A model generated the notes under the pieces. That model did no database searches and was not told the DNA's origin. It saw only the letters and a list, made by a program, of their open reading frames with translations. A stretch of DNA of 64,000 nucleotides from Pseudomonas kribbensis. Its GTDB lineage: Bacteria > Pseudomonadota > Gammaproteobacteria > Pseudomonadales > Pseudomonadaceae. Where the stretch lies: positions 1,178,001 to 1,242,000 of the forward strand of contig NZ_CP029608.1 in the NCBI RefSeq assembly GCF_003352185.1, in the 5' to 3' direction. Within the stretch, counting starts at the first letter, position 1, and every line of letters starts with the position of its first letter. This document shows, piece by piece, positions 54,888 through 62,954 of the stretch. The position numbers and the translations under genes were made by a program.

Positions 54888-55925
54888 TCACACCCCGCTC
54901 GCAACGGTGTCGTGCAGCGCAATCATCGCTTCCCGCGCCCAGCGAGCACTGATGCGCTGGCCGGTCTGGTGCTGGGCGCTGCTGTCGATCCATTGATTGT
55001 TGGCCTGGCTGATGCTCAGGGTCTGGCCGTTTTCCAGGGTCAGTTCATAGCGCGTGGCGCTGCCTTGATACTGGATGTCATGGAGCAGACCGCTGACTTC
55101 GATTTCATGGCTGGCCAACGGGCCTTCGGCGAAACGTACGTGTTCCGGGCGGATCGAAAACGGCTGCGGATGACCGCTGAGCTGGCGCGCCAGATCACCG
55201 CGAATCACGTTCGAAGTGCCGACGAATTCGGCGACGAAGGTGGTGGCGGGTTTCATGTACAGATTGCGCGGGGTGTCGACCTGCTCGATACGACCCTTGT
55301 TGAACACGGCCACGCGGTCGGACATCGACAGCGCTTCAGTCTGGTCGTGAGTGACGAAGATGAAGGTGATGCCGAGTTGGCGTTGCAGCTTCTTCAGTTC
55401 ACTCTGCATCTGTTCGCGCAGCTTCAGGTCGAGAGCGCCCAACGGTTCGTCGAGCAACAGCACTCGCGGACGATTGACCAGCGCGCGGGCGAGGGCGACA
55501 CGCTGGCGCTGACCGCCGGACAACTGCACCGGCTTGCGTGCGCCGTAACCGCCGAGGGCGACCATGTCCAGCGCCTCTTCTGCACGTTTGTGGCGTTCGG
55601 TCTTGCTCACACCTTTGACTTTCAATCCGTAGGCGACGTTGTCCAGCACGTTCATGTGCGGGAACAGCGCGTAATCCTGAAACACGGTATTTACGTCGCG
55701 TTGATACGGCGGCAGACCGGCGGCCTCGGCGCCGTGAATGCGGATCGAACCCGCGCTCGGTTGTTCGAACCCGGCGATCAGGCGCAGGCACGTGGTCTTG
55801 CCTGAACCGGAAGGGCCGAGCATGGAAAAGAACTCGCCGTCCTGGATGTCGATGGAAACCCGGTCAACGGCCTTCACCTCGCCGAACTGCCGGGAAACGT
55901 TGGTGAACTGGACTGCAAGCGTCAT
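54888..55925 (-). CDS. ydcT: ABC transporter ATP-binding protein (YdcT/PotA-like)
   Basis: ATPase of 345 residues that powers the polyamine-type importer. Walker A GPSGSGKTT, Q-loop FQDYALFPH, signature QLSGGQRQRVALARAL, Walker B RVLLLDEPLGALD and switch His in FVTHDQTEAL are intact. The C-terminal TOBE domain (about 270-345) starts near SIRPEHVRF. The ATG 55925 start is preferred to an in-frame ATG five codons upstream. Confidence 0.93.
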   Translation of the reverse strand: MTLAVQFTNVSRQFGEVKAVDRVSIDIQDGEFFSMLGPSGSGKTTCLRLIAGFEQPSAGSIRIHGAEAAGLPPYQRDVNTVFQDYALFPHMNVLDNVAYGLKVKGVSKTERHKRAEEALDMVALGGYGARKPVQLSGGQRQRVALARALVNRPRVLLLDEPLGALDLKLREQMQSELKKLQRQLGITFIFVTHDQTEALSMSDRVAVFNKGRIEQVDTPRNLYMKPATTFVAEFVGTSNVIRGDLARQLSGHPQPFSIRPEHVRFAEGPLASHEIEVSGLLHDIQYQGSATRYELTLENGQTLSISQANNQWIDSSAQHQTGQRISARWAREAMIALHDTVASGV

Positions 55926-56038
55926 GATGCGGTGCTCCAAAAAGGCGAGGGCCGTCGCAGCGGCCCTGCCTGGACTTCTGAAAAACGAATAACGGTTATC
56001 TGTTGCCAGATGAGATCGCGGTATTGGCGGGGATCTGT

Positions 56039-56129
56039 TGTGGGAGCGAGCTTGCTCGCGAAGACGGTGGGTCAGTCACCTGCAATGTTGGATGTGATAC
56101 CCACTTCGCGAGCAAGCTCGCTCCCACAG
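56039..56129. repeat. REPIN between ABC ATPase and binding-protein genes
   Basis: GTGGGAGCGAGCTTGCTCGC (from 56040) and its inverse, ending at 56128, form a pair like that at 2623. Its position inside the operon, between the abundant binding protein gene and the ATPase gene, fits the known role of such structures in differential mRNA stability. Confidence 0.88.
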
Positions 56130-56139
56130 GAAAGATCGA

Positions 56140-57291
56140 TTACCTACCGCCCATAATCGCAATGTAGTCCTGCGTCCACCGGCTATACGGGACAAACTTC
56201 CCACCCTCAGCCTGCGGTGTTTTCCAGAAAGCGATCTTGTCGAACTGATCGAACCCGTTGGTCTTGCAGCCCTCGGCCCCGAGCAACTCACTGCCCTGAC
56301 AAGCCGCCGGAACCGCCGGCAATGAACCGAACCACGCCGCCACATCACCCTGGACTTTCGGTTGCAGCGACCAGTCCATCCACTTGTACGCGCAGTTCGG
56401 ATGCTTGGCCTCGGCGTGCAGCATGGTGGTGTCGGCCCAACCGGTGGCGCCTTCTTTCGGCACGGTAGAAGCGATCGGCTGTTTGTCGTTGATCAGGCCG
56501 TTGACCTGATACGGCCAGGCGCTGGATGCGACCACGCCTTCATTCTTGAAGTCGCTCATCTGCACGGTGGTGTCGTGCCAGTAGCGGTGGATCAGCTTCT
56601 GCTGGGCGCGCAACAGTTCCAGCACGGCCTTGTACTGATCTTCGGTGAGTTGATACGGATCCTTGATCCCCAGCTCAGGCTTGGTAGATTTCAGGTACAG
56701 CGCCGCGTCGGCGATGTAGATCGGGCCGTCGTAGGCTTGTACGCGACCCTTGTTCGGCTTGCCGTCCGGCAGGTTCTGTTCCTCGAACACCACGTTCCAG
56801 CTGGTCGGCGCGGTCTTGAACACGTTGGTGTTGTACATCAACACGTTCGGGCCCCACTGGTACGGGGTGCCGTAGGTCTGTTTGTTGACCACGTACCACG
56901 GCGCGTCTTTCAGGCGCGGGTCGAGGGATTTCCAGTTCGGGATCAACGCGGTGTTGATCGGTTGCACACGCTTGCCGACGATCAACCGCAGCGAGGCATC
57001 GCCCGACGCGGTCACCAGGTCGTAACCGCCCTTGGCCATCAGGCTGACCATTTCGTCAGAGGTGGCGGCGGTTTTCACATTGACCTTGCAGCCGGTTTCC
57101 TTCTCGAAACCGGTCACCCAGTCGTAGGCCTTGTCGCTTTCACCGCGTTCGATGTAACCGGGCCAGGCGACGATATCCAGCTGGCCTTCGCCGGCGCCGA
57201 CGGCCTTCAGCGGCTCGGCGGCCTGCAGGCTGGCGCTGGCCAGCAGGGCCGTAGTGATTGCACTGAGCAGTGCGGTCTTGTGCACGAACAT
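56140..57291 (-). CDS. ydcS: ABC transporter substrate-binding protein (YdcS/PotD-like)
   Basis: Periplasmic binding protein of 383 residues. The signal peptide (MFVHKTALLSAITTALLASA, cleavage near LQAAEP) leads into a type-2 binding fold: QLDIVAWPGYIERGESDKAY, TSDEMVSLMAKGGYDLVTASG, TYGTPYQWGPNVLMYNTNVF. The acidic and aromatic residues resemble those of polyamine-binding PotD/SpuD relatives, so a polyamine or GABA-type ligand is likely. It precedes the ATPase gene, with a REPIN between them. Confidence 0.9.
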   Translation of the reverse strand: MFVHKTALLSAITTALLASASLQAAEPLKAVGAGEGQLDIVAWPGYIERGESDKAYDWVTGFEKETGCKVNVKTAATSDEMVSLMAKGGYDLVTASGDASLRLIVGKRVQPINTALIPNWKSLDPRLKDAPWYVVNKQTYGTPYQWGPNVLMYNTNVFKTAPTSWNVVFEEQNLPDGKPNKGRVQAYDGPIYIADAALYLKSTKPELGIKDPYQLTEDQYKAVLELLRAQQKLIHRYWHDTTVQMSDFKNEGVVASSAWPYQVNGLINDKQPIASTVPKEGATGWADTTMLHAEAKHPNCAYKWMDWSLQPKVQGDVAAWFGSLPAVPAACQGSELLGAEGCKTNGFDQFDKIAFWKTPQAEGGKFVPYSRWTQDYIAIMGGR

Positions 57292-57373
57292 GGTGAACCC
57301 TCTTCTTTAAATTATGGTCGGGGCAGTTGTGAACGCGGTGGAGCATGCCGTCAGCGGCTTGTTATTAGCGTAG

Positions 57374-58861
57374 TCAGAGATGCTGGCCGTGGCGGGCCAT
57401 GATGTGCCGCGCCACGCTGTAGTCCTGCAGCGAATCGCTGGATAAGTCTTTGCCGTAACCGGAGCGTTTCAGCCCGCCGTGGGGCATTTCGCTGACCAGC
57501 ATGAAATGGCTGTTGATCCAGGTGCAGCCGTATTGCAGGCGTGCGGCGACCTGCATCGCCTTGTCCAGGTTCTGGGTCCACACTGACGAGGCGAGGCCGT
57601 ATTCCGAGTCGTTGGCCCAGTCCACCGCTTGCGCCAGTTCGTCGAAGCGGGTCACGGTCACCACCGGGCCGAACACTTCGCGCTGGACGATTTCATCGCT
57701 CTGTTTGCAACCGGCCAGCAGGGTTGGCTGATAGAAGAACCCGGCGCCGGAATGCACCGCTGCGCCGGTCACCCGCTCGATGTGCGGTTGCCCGAGGGCG
57801 CGCTCGACAAAACTGGCCACCCGGTCGCGCTGGCGAGTGCTGATCAGTGGCCCGATCTCGTTGTCGGCGTCGCGTTTGCCAGCGAAGCGCAGGCTGCTGA
57901 CCGCCGCGCCGAGTTCGGCGACCAATTTGTCGTGAATCCCGGCCTGAGCGTAGATCCGGCAAGCCGCCGTGCAATCCTGCCCGGCGTTGTAATAGCCATA
58001 GGTGCGTACGCCTTCGACCACGGCTTTGAGATCGGCATCGTTGCAGACGATCACCGGGGCCTTGCCGCCGAGTTCGAGGTGCGTGCGTTTCAGGGTTTTG
58101 GCGGCGGCCTGGAGGATTTTCTGGCCGGTGACGATATCGCCGGTCAGCGACACCATGCGCACTTTCGGATGGCCGACCAAGTGACTGCCAACGCCTTCAC
58201 CGCCACCGCAGACAATGTTGATCACCCCACGCGGCAGGATCTCGGCCAGTGCCGGAGCCAGCGCCAGGATCGACAGCGGCGTGTGTTCGGACGGCTTGAA
58301 CACCAGCGTATTGCCGGCGGCGAGGGCCGGGGCGATTTTCCACGCGGCCATCATGATCGGGTAGTTCCACGGCGCAATCGACGCGACGACGCCAATCGGA
58401 TCGCGGCGCACCATGCTGGTGTAGCCCGGCACGTATTCGCCGCTGAGCTGGCCGGTCTGGCAGCGCACGGCGCCGGCGAAAAAGCGGAATACATCGACGG
58501 TGGCGGTCAAATCGTCCTGACGCGCCAGATGTAGCGGCTTGCCGCAGTTCAGGGCTTCGAGGCGGGCGAGGTGATCGGCGTGCTTCTCGACGGCACTGGC
58601 GATTTCCAGCAGCAAGTTCGAGCGTTGTTGCGGAGTGGTGCGCGACCAATCGGCAAAGGCGCGGTGGGCCGCGAGGATGGCGGCTTCGACTTGCTCGGTG
58701 CTGGCTTCGGCGATCTGGGTCAGGACTTCGCCGGTGGCCGGGTTGAGGATCGGTTCGACAAAACCTTGACCGGCGACCAGTTCGCCGTCGATCAGCAACG
58801 CGGTGTGCATGTGGGTCTGCGCGCCAGCCATTTTCCGTGATCTCTTTTCTTGTATGGCCAT
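57374..58861 (-). CDS. Second aldehyde dehydrogenase, paralogue of the YdcW-like enzyme
   Basis: NAD-dependent aldehyde dehydrogenase, 495 residues from ATG 58861, which has GGGAG 5 nt upstream; internal ATGs at 58831 and 58810 are alternatives. Motifs: [32 protein letters not shown] (catalytic Glu), [17 protein letters not shown] (catalytic Cys), and EVFGPVVTVTRF. It is clearly related to the dehydrogenase at 51677 (shared [14 protein letters not shown] and C-terminal [12 protein letters not shown]). It may act on a different amino-aldehyde. It lies between a LysR gene and the binding-protein gene. Confidence 0.88.
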   Translation of the reverse strand: MAIQEKRSRKMAGAQTHMHTALLIDGELVAGQGFVEPILNPATGEVLTQIAEASTEQVEAAILAAHRAFADWSRTTPQQRSNLLLEIASAVEKHADHLARLEALNCGKPLHLARQDDLTATVDVFRFFAGAVRCQTGQLSGEYVPGYTSMVRRDPIGVVASIAPWNYPIMMAAWKIAPALAAGNTLVFKPSEHTPLSILALAPALAEILPRGVINIVCGGGEGVGSHLVGHPKVRMVSLTGDIVTGQKILQAAAKTLKRTHLELGGKAPVIVCNDADLKAVVEGVRTYGYYNAGQDCTAACRIYAQAGIHDKLVAELGAAVSSLRFAGKRDADNEIGPLISTRQRDRVASFVERALGQPHIERVTGAAVHSGAGFFYQPTLLAGCKQSDEIVQREVFGPVVTVTRFDELAQAVDWANDSEYGLASSVWTQNLDKAMQVAARLQYGCTWINSHFMLVSEMPHGGLKRSGYGKDLSSDSLQDYSVARHIMARHGQHL

Positions 58862-58960
58862 GTTGCTCCCTGTTCCGGGAGCCGACCGTCTTATAGATGC
58901 AGCAAGACTAGTGCGCGGCTCCGGGGTCGACAAATTCTAAATACTGAAGGTGGCATTCGA

Positions 58961-59875
58961 TTAAATAGATGGCTTGCGTCCGCCGTGCGGCTGTTCGCGG
59001 GCCACAGTCAGGAACGGATCGACCAGCGCGGGGCGAGCGGTGCCGCGACGCCAGGCCAGCCCGACGTCGAGAGTCTGGCTGAGGTCGGCAATCGGCCGGG
59101 CCTCGATGATGTCGCCTTCCAGCGACCAGGGGCGGTATGTCATGTCTGGCTGGATCGACACGCCCAATCCCGCCGCTACCAGGCTTCGCACTGCCTCGGT
59201 CGACGCAGTTCTGAGGGTGATCTTTGGTTGCAGTCCGGCGCCGCGCCACAGGCGTTGGGCGTTGCGATCCATCTCGTCGACGTTCAGTTGAATCAGAGGC
59301 TCCCGGGCAACGTCGGCGAGGTTGATGCTGTCGTGCTCCAGCAGCGGATGCTGGGCCGGCAGCCACAAACGGTGCGGCGAGTGGGTCAGCACTTCGGTCT
59401 GCAAGGCGTGGCGGTCTTCGAGGTTGGAGAGGATCAGCACGCCGACATCGATCTCGCCGCTGACCAGCAGATGCTCGATGTACGGCCGTTCGTCCTCCAT
59501 CACCCGTATCTCGACGTTGGGATACGCACGCTGGAAGCGGGTGAGCAAATCCGCCAGGTAATAACCGGCCACCAGACTGGTCACCCCGACGATCAACTGC
59601 CCGGCGACCTGATCGGTGCTCTGTTGCAGGCTGCGTTTGGCGTTGTCCACGGTCGCCAGAATCAGGTGCGCCTGGCGCAGGAACTGGTGACCCTGATGGG
59701 TGAGCGTCATGCCCTTGGCGTGGCGATTGAACAAGCTGACGCCGATTTCTTCCTCCAGTTGCTGGATGGCCAGGGTCAGGGTCGATTGGGAAATGAACGC
59801 GGTTTGCGCGGCGGCGGAGATCGAGCCGGTCTCGGCCACGGCGATGAAATGGCGGATCTGACGCAAGGTCATCAT
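58961..59875 (-). CDS. LysR-family transcriptional regulator
   Basis: Regulator of 304 residues from ATG 59875 (ATG 59872 is equally possible). The N-terminal winged helix-turn-helix is TLRQIRHFIAVAETGSISAA, AFISQSTLTLAIQQLEEEIGVSLFNRH (in pieces). The LysR substrate domain starts near GQLIVGVTSLVAGYYLADLL. It is transcribed in the same direction as the downstream aldehyde dehydrogenase, 99 bases away, and is the obvious candidate controller of the amine-catabolism block, by position only. Confidence 0.9.
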   Translation of the reverse strand: MMTLRQIRHFIAVAETGSISAAAQTAFISQSTLTLAIQQLEEEIGVSLFNRHAKGMTLTHQGHQFLRQAHLILATVDNAKRSLQQSTDQVAGQLIVGVTSLVAGYYLADLLTRFQRAYPNVEIRVMEDERPYIEHLLVSGEIDVGVLILSNLEDRHALQTEVLTHSPHRLWLPAQHPLLEHDSINLADVAREPLIQLNVDEMDRNAQRLWRGAGLQPKITLRTASTEAVRSLVAAGLGVSIQPDMTYRPWSLEGDIIEARPIADLSQTLDVGLAWRRGTARPALVDPFLTVAREQPHGGRKPSI

Positions 59876-60051
59876 GGAAGGTTTACCCGGTGGGCGGTTT
59901 TTATAGATTGCCTCGAGTGTATATCTATTTTCGCGAATGGCTGCGGCGGGCCAGGCAACATCTGGAAGCACACTCGCACCCAGGTGACGGGCACTTTCGA
60001 ACTAGGCTGAGGGCCTTATTGATCCGGATAACCCCTGTTTGGAGACGGAAC

Positions 60052-60774
60052 ATGAACACCCGTGGATTGCTCGATCAACTCCTCAAGTCCGGCCAGGATC
60101 TGCTGCAGAACAAGGCGGGCGGGGCGCAGAACAAACCGGCTGCCGGTGGTCTGGGCGGCTTGCTGGGCGGATCTTCCAGTAATGGCGCACTCGGCGGCTT
60201 GCTGTCAGGCGCTGGCGGCGGTGCCCTGGCGGCCGGTGCCATGGGCCTGTTGCTGGGCAGTAAAAAGGCCCGCAAAGTTGGCGGTAAAGTCGCCCTCTAC
60301 GGCGGCCTCGCCGCACTGGGCGTGATCGCCTACAAAGCCTACGGCAACTGGAACGCCCAGAAAGGCACCGCCCCGCAAAGCGAACCGCAAACCCTCGATC
60401 GCCTGCCACCGGCGCAAGTCGAACAACACAGCCAGGCCATCCTCAAGGCCCTGGTTGCCGCCGCCAAAGCCGACGGCCACATCGACGACCGCGAACGCCA
60501 ACTGATCGAAGGCGAATTCACCAAGCTCGACAACGATCAGGAACTCAAACACTGGCTCCACGCCGAACTCAACAAACCCCTCGACCCCACCGACGTCGCC
60601 CGCGCGGCAAGCACACCGGAGATGGCCGCCGAAATGTACGTGGCGAGCGTGATGATGGTGGATGAGGAGAACTTCATGGAGAAGAGCTATCTGGACGAAC
60701 TGGCGCGGCAGTTGAAGCTGGAGCCGGGGTTGAAGGTGGAGTTGGAGAGGCAGGTGAGGGTGGCTTTGGTGTAA
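60052..60774 (+). CDS. YebE-like DUF533/TerB-fold protein
   Basis: Protein of 240 residues starting MNTRGLLDQLLKSGQDLLQ, from an ATG with TTGGAG upstream. A Gly/Ala-rich segment with one likely membrane helix (GALAAGAMGLLLG, VALYGGLAALGVIAYKAY) precedes a C-terminal helical TerB-like domain (about 130-240: ILKALVAAAKADGHIDDRERQLI, with the acidic DGHIDDRE loop, then MVDEENFMEKSYLDELARQL). The family is inner-membrane or periplasmic, of unknown function. It is followed by a bidirectional terminator, after which base composition drops sharply. Confidence 0.87.
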   Translation: MNTRGLLDQLLKSGQDLLQNKAGGAQNKPAAGGLGGLLGGSSSNGALGGLLSGAGGGALAAGAMGLLLGSKKARKVGGKVALYGGLAALGVIAYKAYGNWNAQKGTAPQSEPQTLDRLPPAQVEQHSQAILKALVAAAKADGHIDDRERQLIEGEFTKLDNDQELKHWLHAELNKPLDPTDVARAASTPEMAAEMYVASVMMVDEENFMEKSYLDELARQLKLEPGLKVELERQVRVALV

Positions 60775-60819
60775 GCGGGGTGATCTGCTCTTGTCTGTGT
60801 AACGAGTAATTCGATGCAA

Positions 60820-60862
60820 GAAAAAGGAGGAAGATAATATTTTATATTGATCTTCCTTTTTT
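60820..60862. terminator. Bidirectional AT-rich terminator
   Basis: GGAAGAT/ATCTTCC with an inner A/T stem, flanked by an A-run on the left and TTTTTT on the right, 46 bases after the YebE-like stop and 62 bases before the convergent Sel1 gene stop. Confidence 0.85.
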
Positions 60863-60923
60863 GTTATGGGCTAACTTAGTGTGCGCAAGGCGTGCGCTTG
60901 AATTGTTGTGGCTATTTGATTTT

Positions 60924-61895
60924 TTAGTATCCATAAATTGGCGGAAAGTATGAAAGAGGAGGGTGTGATTTTTCCCAGTTTTTGGCAAGCAGTATGCCTT
61001 GCTTGATTTCTTTTTCCGTCATCTCTTTGGCAATGTCAGAAAGTATCATTTTTCCATCTTCAGCAGCCGTTCCGCCACCGTTGAACCCAGACATCAAGTA
61101 AGCAAGGGCATATGCCTCCTTCAGGTCTTTTGTATAGCCAAGATCGTCAGGCATATGAGCTACACTCAGGGCGTAGTTTCCAACCGCCTCAATGTATCCA
61201 TGTTCCGCAGATTTTTTGAGCCAGAAAGCAACGTCTTCTTTTTTGCCGTTGTTTTCAAAAAGATAGTTTGCGTATAGATACATTGCCCGTGGGTATCCGC
61301 CTTCAGCCGATGCTCTATACCATTTTTCAATGGCTTTATTCCGGCTGCCCGGAATAAAAAACCATCCACCACCGTCTTTGTAAATTCCCGCGAGTGTGTT
61401 TTGTGCCAAAGGGTCGCCCGCTTCTGCAGCCTGTTCTAACCAGTTAAATCCTTGTTTGGTGATAAAAAGTACAGTCATAGCCTCAGTGTTGCCATGTTTA
61501 GCACGTTTCTTGGCTATTTCTATTGCTTGATCGCGCCATTCGTCAGCGCTCATTCCTGTGCAATCCCCAAAAACATTGCAGGGATCGCTTTTGCTGCTCA
61601 AGCGCAGCATCGCGTAAAGATCGCCTTGACTCGCAGCGGCTTCGTACCACTTTCTTGCTTCGGCAGTGGTGTAGCGATTGCTCAAGCGAAGGGCTTCCCC
61701 CAAGTAGTATTGGGCAACTCGATCTCCTCCTTCGGCTGCGACTTTAAGTAGCGGTTGAGAGTCGTACCAGTCACTCTGCTGATACAGATGTAGGCCTTGA
61801 TCTTTAGCTATTTGCTGGTCCGCAGAGAGCTGGGCATAGGCCGGGTATGATGAAAGTGTGAAATATAGAGCGAGTGCAATGTTTTTTATATTCAA
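60924..61895 (-). CDS. Exported Sel1-repeat protein (copy 1)
   Basis: Protein of 323 residues from a TTG start. The signal peptide (MNIKNIALALYFTLSSYPAYA) precedes Sel1/TPR-like repeats: WYDSQPLLKVAAEGGDRVAQ, TAEARKWYEAAASQGDLYAM, NWLEQAAEAGDPLAQNTLAG, KWYRASAEGGYPRAMYLYAN, FWLKKSAEHGYIEAVGNYAL. It ends PPLSYFPPIYGY, as does copy 2. It is AT-rich compared with the genes to the left. Located after a toxin-like gene and a near-identical paralogue, it is most likely a periplasmic immunity protein. That role is inferred. Confidence 0.8.
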   Translation of the reverse strand: MNIKNIALALYFTLSSYPAYAQLSADQQIAKDQGLHLYQQSDWYDSQPLLKVAAEGGDRVAQYYLGEALRLSNRYTTAEARKWYEAAASQGDLYAMLRLSSKSDPCNVFGDCTGMSADEWRDQAIEIAKKRAKHGNTEAMTVLFITKQGFNWLEQAAEAGDPLAQNTLAGIYKDGGGWFFIPGSRNKAIEKWYRASAEGGYPRAMYLYANYLFENNGKKEDVAFWLKKSAEHGYIEAVGNYALSVAHMPDDLGYTKDLKEAYALAYLMSGFNGGGTAAEDGKMILSDIAKEMTEKEIKQGILLAKNWEKSHPPLSYFPPIYGY

Positions 61896-61985
61896 AGTGC
61901 AGCTCTGTCGGGGTTTCTTGTTTTTTGAAAACGGCCAGGTCTATGTTGGTGTTGTTGAACTGGCCTTGCTTGTCTTTGCTGGGTG
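61896..61985 (-). other. Spacer between the two Sel1 genes
   Basis: 90 bases with a weak hairpin (GGCCAG/CTGGCC). One minus-strand frame is open across it and reads GQFNNTNIDLAVFKKQETP; its NTNID faintly recalls the effector terminus GPNID. It may be an eroded scrap of an effector tail, but this is weak. Confidence 0.3.
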
Positions 61986-62954
61986 TTAATATCCGTAAAT
62001 TGGATCAAAATACGAAAGTGGCGGGTGAGTTTTTTCCCACTCTTTGGAAAATTCGATGCCTTGTTTTATTTCATCTGGTTTCATCTGGCTCTCAAGCTCT
62101 GGAAGCTTTCGTTTTGCGTCCTCTGGAGCCGTTCCGGCCTCAAGCTTCGAGAGTATTAGAATCAAACCGTATGCTTCTTTCAGATTTACTGGGTAGCCGA
62201 GTTCGTTGGAAGGGTCGGAGATTTTATATGCATAAGTAATTAGTGAGTCTATATGGCTATTTTCTGCAGCTTTTTTTACCCAGTGTGCGATTTCCTCTTT
62301 GCTGCCGTCGTGGTCATATAAATAATTTGCGTAGAGAAACATCCCTCTCGGATTGCCACCTTCAGAAGAAGATTTGAACAGTCGATTAATCTCTTTTTCG
62401 CGGCTCCCTGGAACTAAAAACCAACCAGCACCGCTTTTGTAAACGCTGGCTAACAGTTGTTGGGCATAACTGTCACCGCCTTCCGCCGCTTTCTCAAGCC
62501 AGGAAATCCCTTGGCCAGCTGTAAAGAGCACGGTCATTGCTTCAGTGTCGCCTTTAACTGCTCGTTCGTTTGCCGCTTTTAATACTTGCTCTCGCCAATC
62601 TTTTGCGTCTTTTTCAGAGCAGCTGTCCATAATAGTACACAAGTCATCTTCTTTACTTAAACGAAGCATTGCATAAAGATCGCCCTGCTCAGCAGCTGCC
62701 TCATACCATTTTTTAGCTTCGGCAGTGATATAGCGCTTACTTAGTCGAATTGCTTCGCCCAAATAGTATTGGGCGTCACGATCTCCAGCTTCCGCTGCGA
62801 TCGTGAGGAGTGGCTGGGAGTCGTACCAATCACTTTGACGAAAAAGCGCAATGCCCGAATCTCTGGCTGTTTTTTGCGCGGGGTTAAGCTCAGCTGTTGC
62901 GCTACTGCAGAAAATCAACGAGAGCCAGAAAGCTCCAATAAAATTCCTAATCAA
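61986..62954 (-). CDS. Exported Sel1-repeat protein (copy 2)
   Basis: Protein of 322 residues. The TTG start at 62954 has AAAGGA 7 nt upstream and overlaps the effector stop by 8 bases, so it is translated directly behind the effector. Signal peptide MIRNFIGAFWLSLIFCSSATA; Sel1 repeats WYDSQPLLTIAAEAGDRDAQ, TAEAKKWYEAAAEQGDLYAM, SWLEKAAEGGDSYAQQLLAS, LFKSSSEGGNPRGMFLYANY. It aligns with copy 1 along its whole length, with roughly half the residues identical by eye. Likely periplasmic partner or immunity protein of the adjacent toxin-like protein. Confidence 0.82.
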   Translation of the reverse strand: MIRNFIGAFWLSLIFCSSATAELNPAQKTARDSGIALFRQSDWYDSQPLLTIAAEAGDRDAQYYLGEAIRLSKRYITAEAKKWYEAAAEQGDLYAMLRLSKEDDLCTIMDSCSEKDAKDWREQVLKAANERAVKGDTEAMTVLFTAGQGISWLEKAAEGGDSYAQQLLASVYKSGAGWFLVPGSREKEINRLFKSSSEGGNPRGMFLYANYLYDHDGSKEEIAHWVKKAAENSHIDSLITYAYKISDPSNELGYPVNLKEAYGLILILSKLEAGTAPEDAKRKLPELESQMKPDEIKQGIEFSKEWEKTHPPLSYFDPIYGY

